Shown here piece by piece: positions 60,601 through 64,000 of a DNA stretch of 64,000 nucleotides. Origin of the DNA: Montifringilla adamsi. Lineage: Eukaryota; Chordata; Aves; Passeriformes; Passeridae. The notes beneath the pieces were generated by a model. It made no database searches and was not told where the DNA came from. It worked only from the letters and a program-made list of their open reading frames with translations. The number at the start of each line of letters is the position of its first letter. The first letter of the stretch is position 1. The stretch covers positions 4,025,677 to 4,089,676 of the forward strand of contig JAGGNK010008670.1 in the NCBI GenBank assembly GCA_017590115.1, in the 5' to 3' direction. A program made the translations under genes and the position numbers.

Positions 60601-63600
60601 CTGTCAGGACCTGTAGGTATTTGAGAGGTGAATGAGTGGAATTTGTGAAAAAACCTGAAGCAGGAAGGTGTTGAAGGAGGAAGTTCTGTCATCCCTCACC
60701 TTCTGAAGGTGTGGATGTCCCTGTCCTGCACAAGGCTTCATCAGCTGGCTTCAAAAACTCAATCTCTGTGCAGAAAACCTCAGACTTGAGTGACGTGGCC
60801 CCACCAGCGGGTCTGTCTGTGAGAACTGCAGCCACACTGCCAGCAGATGACCTGCCCTTGGTCCAGGGAGGGAAAGCAACCACTGCCACCATCCCCGGAG
60901 GGAAGGATGGGAGAGTCCCCAGCTCCACTCAGTGGGCAAAGCACAAACAACATGCAACAGCTCAGTAACCACAGCTGAACAGTGTTTAATCCCTCCAGCT
61001 AAGCCATGAGCACGAAAAGGCTTTCCTTGTCCTTGGAAGACCATCCTGAAGCCCTGGGCTCCTAGAGGAGGACCCACTGGAAGTGTCCCACACGGACTCC
61101 TCTGGGTTTCTCTCGGGGTTACGGAGGGATGCGCTGCATTGGGCTGCTGCTCAGGCAGATTTTATTTGTTAGCCATGGTCAGATTTTCTAATTTTTGTTA
61201 CTCAAAGCTCCTGTGAAATGTACCCACAAGGAGCACCAGGGTTGGCTTCAGCCTGCACAGCAATGGCTCCTCTCCAAGGGGCAAGAAGGAGCTTTGTTGG
61301 TGGCTTTGGCTCTTCAGGCTGCAGGGGAGGCTGCTTAGGGATTTCCAGAAGGGTCATCAGAGCCAGGGGAAAAGAAAAACCAGGATTTTAGTGCAATCAC
61401 CCTTTCTGCTGATACCTGCAAAACATCTCAGTAGCTCTGTTGCTGGTTTAAGGGCAATTAATTAAATAATTTCCATTGGTTAGACATCTGCCCAAATCAC
61501 TTGCTTCATTCTTTTGCTTCTGCTTTTGGCATTTCATCAAAAAAAGCCTTTTTAGGTTACATCTTAATTAAAAGCACAGCCCAGCCTGGCTGCAGCTCTC
61601 CCTGAAATGCTCCTCAAGCAACAGCACTTCATGTGCTATTAGTTACCTCCTGACCCCATCCTCTCCTCTTGGCCAGGTCTATTTAAGATGGCAAATTAAC
61701 ACAAATCATATAAATGCAGCACATTTTCAGGGGCCAGTTGCCATTGCACATTGTCCTGTGCTCCACAGGGATTTTGGGGGTGTTTCCTCTACTCCCACAG
61801 GGATCTTTCTACAGAATAATCCCTTGAATCAGAAAAAAGACTCCTAGTCTCAGGATTTCAGGATTACTTGCAAATAAATGGCTCTCACATCATATAAAGT
61901 TTCATCTAAACAAGTGTTCTGTTCCTCCATGTCAGGATCTGTCACACACTGAAGGAGCAGGGAACTAAATAAAAGTGCTTTTAGCATCTGATTTCTTTTT
62001 TCCTTGTTAAATTTTATGAAAAAGAGTTGCAAGAAATCAGAAAAAATGGAAATGGTCTCCTGTGCATTTGGAAAGGATGCAAAGAGAGGATAATGCTTAG
62101 TGGGCTGGCACTCTACTGCAGATATCCAATCTTTATATATAGATATATAATTTAATTTTTTATTATTGCTTCTTGTGAAATTCAGGTTAAAGGCATTTCT
62201 AGTCTACCACTGTTTACAAAAGTTGCTGGACTTTTTCCCCCATCCCCTCTGTATCTCTGCTGCTGCTGCTTCCCTCACCCTGGGAAGCTGATGAGCACTA
62301 AGGTAGCTGCACAGCAGATATTGGATCCCCAGTATAATTTTCAGCAGTTAATTAGCAGCTCTGCTTCTCACATTAAAAAAAAATGGAAAGCTTTAATTAG
62401 ATTCACAAAAGGACCTGAAAAAGTAGCTGGCAAGTAGACCCTCTGTGCCTGGGTAGGTGAGGGACTTGCATTGAAGTGTGGCTGTGCTTGTAACCTCAGC
62501 AGTGCCCAGAGAAAACAATTTTATTGGAGAAAAACCAGAGAAGAAGATGGAAGAGGTTCTTATTCACCATCTGAAGTGTGTCTTCTCTAGCTGGTGCCCC
62601 ACACTGGCTGAAATGTAGTTTTATATGTCACTACTCCGTACCCACTGTCAGGAAGCGGCTGATGCTGCTCCTGCTGTTGCTTAGCATTTTTCCCAAGGGA
62701 TGTAGCTCTTTGCCCTCTCCATCCACCTTTGCTCACTTCAGTGTCTCTAGAAACACTGGCAGCTCCCAAGGTTCCATTTTCAATGGCTGAGAAGTGCCTG
62801 CTCTGAACATCAGGAGTGAAACTCACAGCTCTCAAGTGCTGATGGGCCCCAATTAAAATGCAAAAGCTGGATGGTGTTGGGATGGAATATGGAATCAGAA
62901 GAGTTTCGTCTGGCAGGAACCTTAAAGAACATCTCATCCTACCCTCTGCCATGGGCAGGGACACCTTCAACTAGGCTCAGAGCCTCATCCAGCCTGGCCC
63001 TGAGCACTCTCAGGAATGGGCTGTCCATGGGGAGTCTCTTACCAGCTGCATTATCAGTCTTAAGTTCTGTGCTGATGCCAGTATCCACTGTAGAAAGGGT
63101 TCTTTTGAGACCTGAAAAGATGCATTGACTTGGCAGCCTAGGCACTGTGCTACATCTTACAGTTAAAGTGAATTATTACCCTGTTGTATGATTTCATCAG
63201 TTAATGAATACAACATTTTTGGATAATGCTGTTGCTTTTATTTTCAGAGTCTCTGTAAGATACTCTTTGCTTGCATTAAATCCTTTCCTGACCTTAAACT
63301 GGCTGAGCCCTCTCAAGCCTGAGGCAATGAGAAGGGTGAAACACAGGTCTGGGTGTTTCACTGCCTAAACCAGGGGCATCTGGGGGCACAGGATCAGTGT
63401 TTGGGGTCTTCACACACAGGAAATGCTGTGATCCTGAAATACCTTTTGTGCTCGGGGTTTGTTCCTTGTTCTTCTTCCTGCTGGAATTTACTTAATTTGC
63501 AGAAATTTAAAATAAATTCTTCAGGGTAAGGCACTTTCACTACATTTTTTTTTTCTGGCAGAGAGGACATGAGGATGAAAAGGAGAGACCCCCTTGCCTT

Positions 63601-64000
63601 GAAAGGGGCAGGGAACCCCATCCAAAAGGTGTGGGATGAAGGTTGTGGGATCACTGGTGCTCCCTGACCCACTCCATCCTCCCAGGCTGGGCTCTGCTGC
63701 CACCCCCACAGCACCCTGCTGCTGGAGGGAAATTTACTTTCCCTTTGGCTCTTTGGGTGGCTGCTCCAGGCTGCAGAACCCATTTAGCTGCTGCACATCT
63801 GCCAGGGCTCTGCCTGGGAGAGATGTTATTACACTAAGCTGCAGCTCTGAGAGATTGCAGGAATATTTTTGTACGAAAAGATGCGTTGTCCCAGGATGCC
63901 CCTGACGGCAGGGGACCCACGCCCATCATGAATATTTGTGTCCTGCCCTAATTACCTTCCAGCCCAGCTCCTGCAGCCATGCACTGACGGCAGAGCTCCT
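60601..64000. other. Flanking DNA to the right edge
   Basis: No gene recognised. One CR1 fragment (62905-63030). The final 120 bases are somewhat CpG-richer, without an identifiable exon. Confidence 0.5.
62905..63030 (-). mobile_element. CR1 3' region fragment, antisense
   Basis: GGAACCTTAAAGAACATCTC, CCCTCTGCCATGGGCAGGG, ACACCTTCAACTAGG and CATCCAGCCTGGCCCTGAGC are the reverse complement of the CR1 3' region. The terminal repeat is lost. Confidence 0.9.

Noticed and set aside
34361..64000. Exons of RPL22L1 or EIF5A2, expected further along by human synteny
   Set aside because: I found no segment encoding recognisable parts of these proteins. They probably lie beyond the right edge.

Overview
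This window is nuclear DNA of a bird, most likely a songbird. Genes are split into exons with GT-AG introns. Several truncated CR1 retroposons carry the 3' end typical of birds. One solo LTR looks like a family I associate with passerines. These assignments rest on recognising the sequences, not on a search. Layout: the left edge carries the last coding exon of claudin-11 (CLDN11, + strand) and its 3' UTR, to about 1.3 kb. After roughly 3 kb of intergenic DNA comes a convergent gene on the - strand, SLC7A14, an orphan member of the cationic amino-acid transporter family. Seven coding exons between 7878 and 20895 join in frame into a 771-residue protein, the same length as I recall for mammalian SLC7A14. 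A long 3' UTR (about 4.24-7.88 kb) lies to its left. A CpG island at 33.3-34.4 kb, 13 kb upstream of the start codon, holds a probable non-coding first exon with a consensus splice donor, and an essentially perfect REST/NRSF (RE1) silencer site. The CLDN11-SLC7A14 neighbour pair is the same as on human 3q26. The right half (34.4-64 kb) shows no recognisable coding gene. It is flanking DNA with CR1 fragments, several tandem duplications (two near 38 kb, and a near-identical pair of about 0.69-kb copies at 59.2-60.6 kb) and a striking long-stem hairpin at 46458-46520. How the parts fit: CLDN11 makes the tight-junction strands of myelin, testis and ear. SLC7A14 is a neuronal and retinal lysosomal or vesicular membrane protein. 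The genes are adjacent but not an operon. The RE1 site fits neuron-restricted expression of SLC7A14. The large first intron also contains a CRE palindrome (24970) and paired octamer palindromes (28631-28669) that could act as enhancers. No viral protein genes, CRISPR arrays or bacterial-type features are present.
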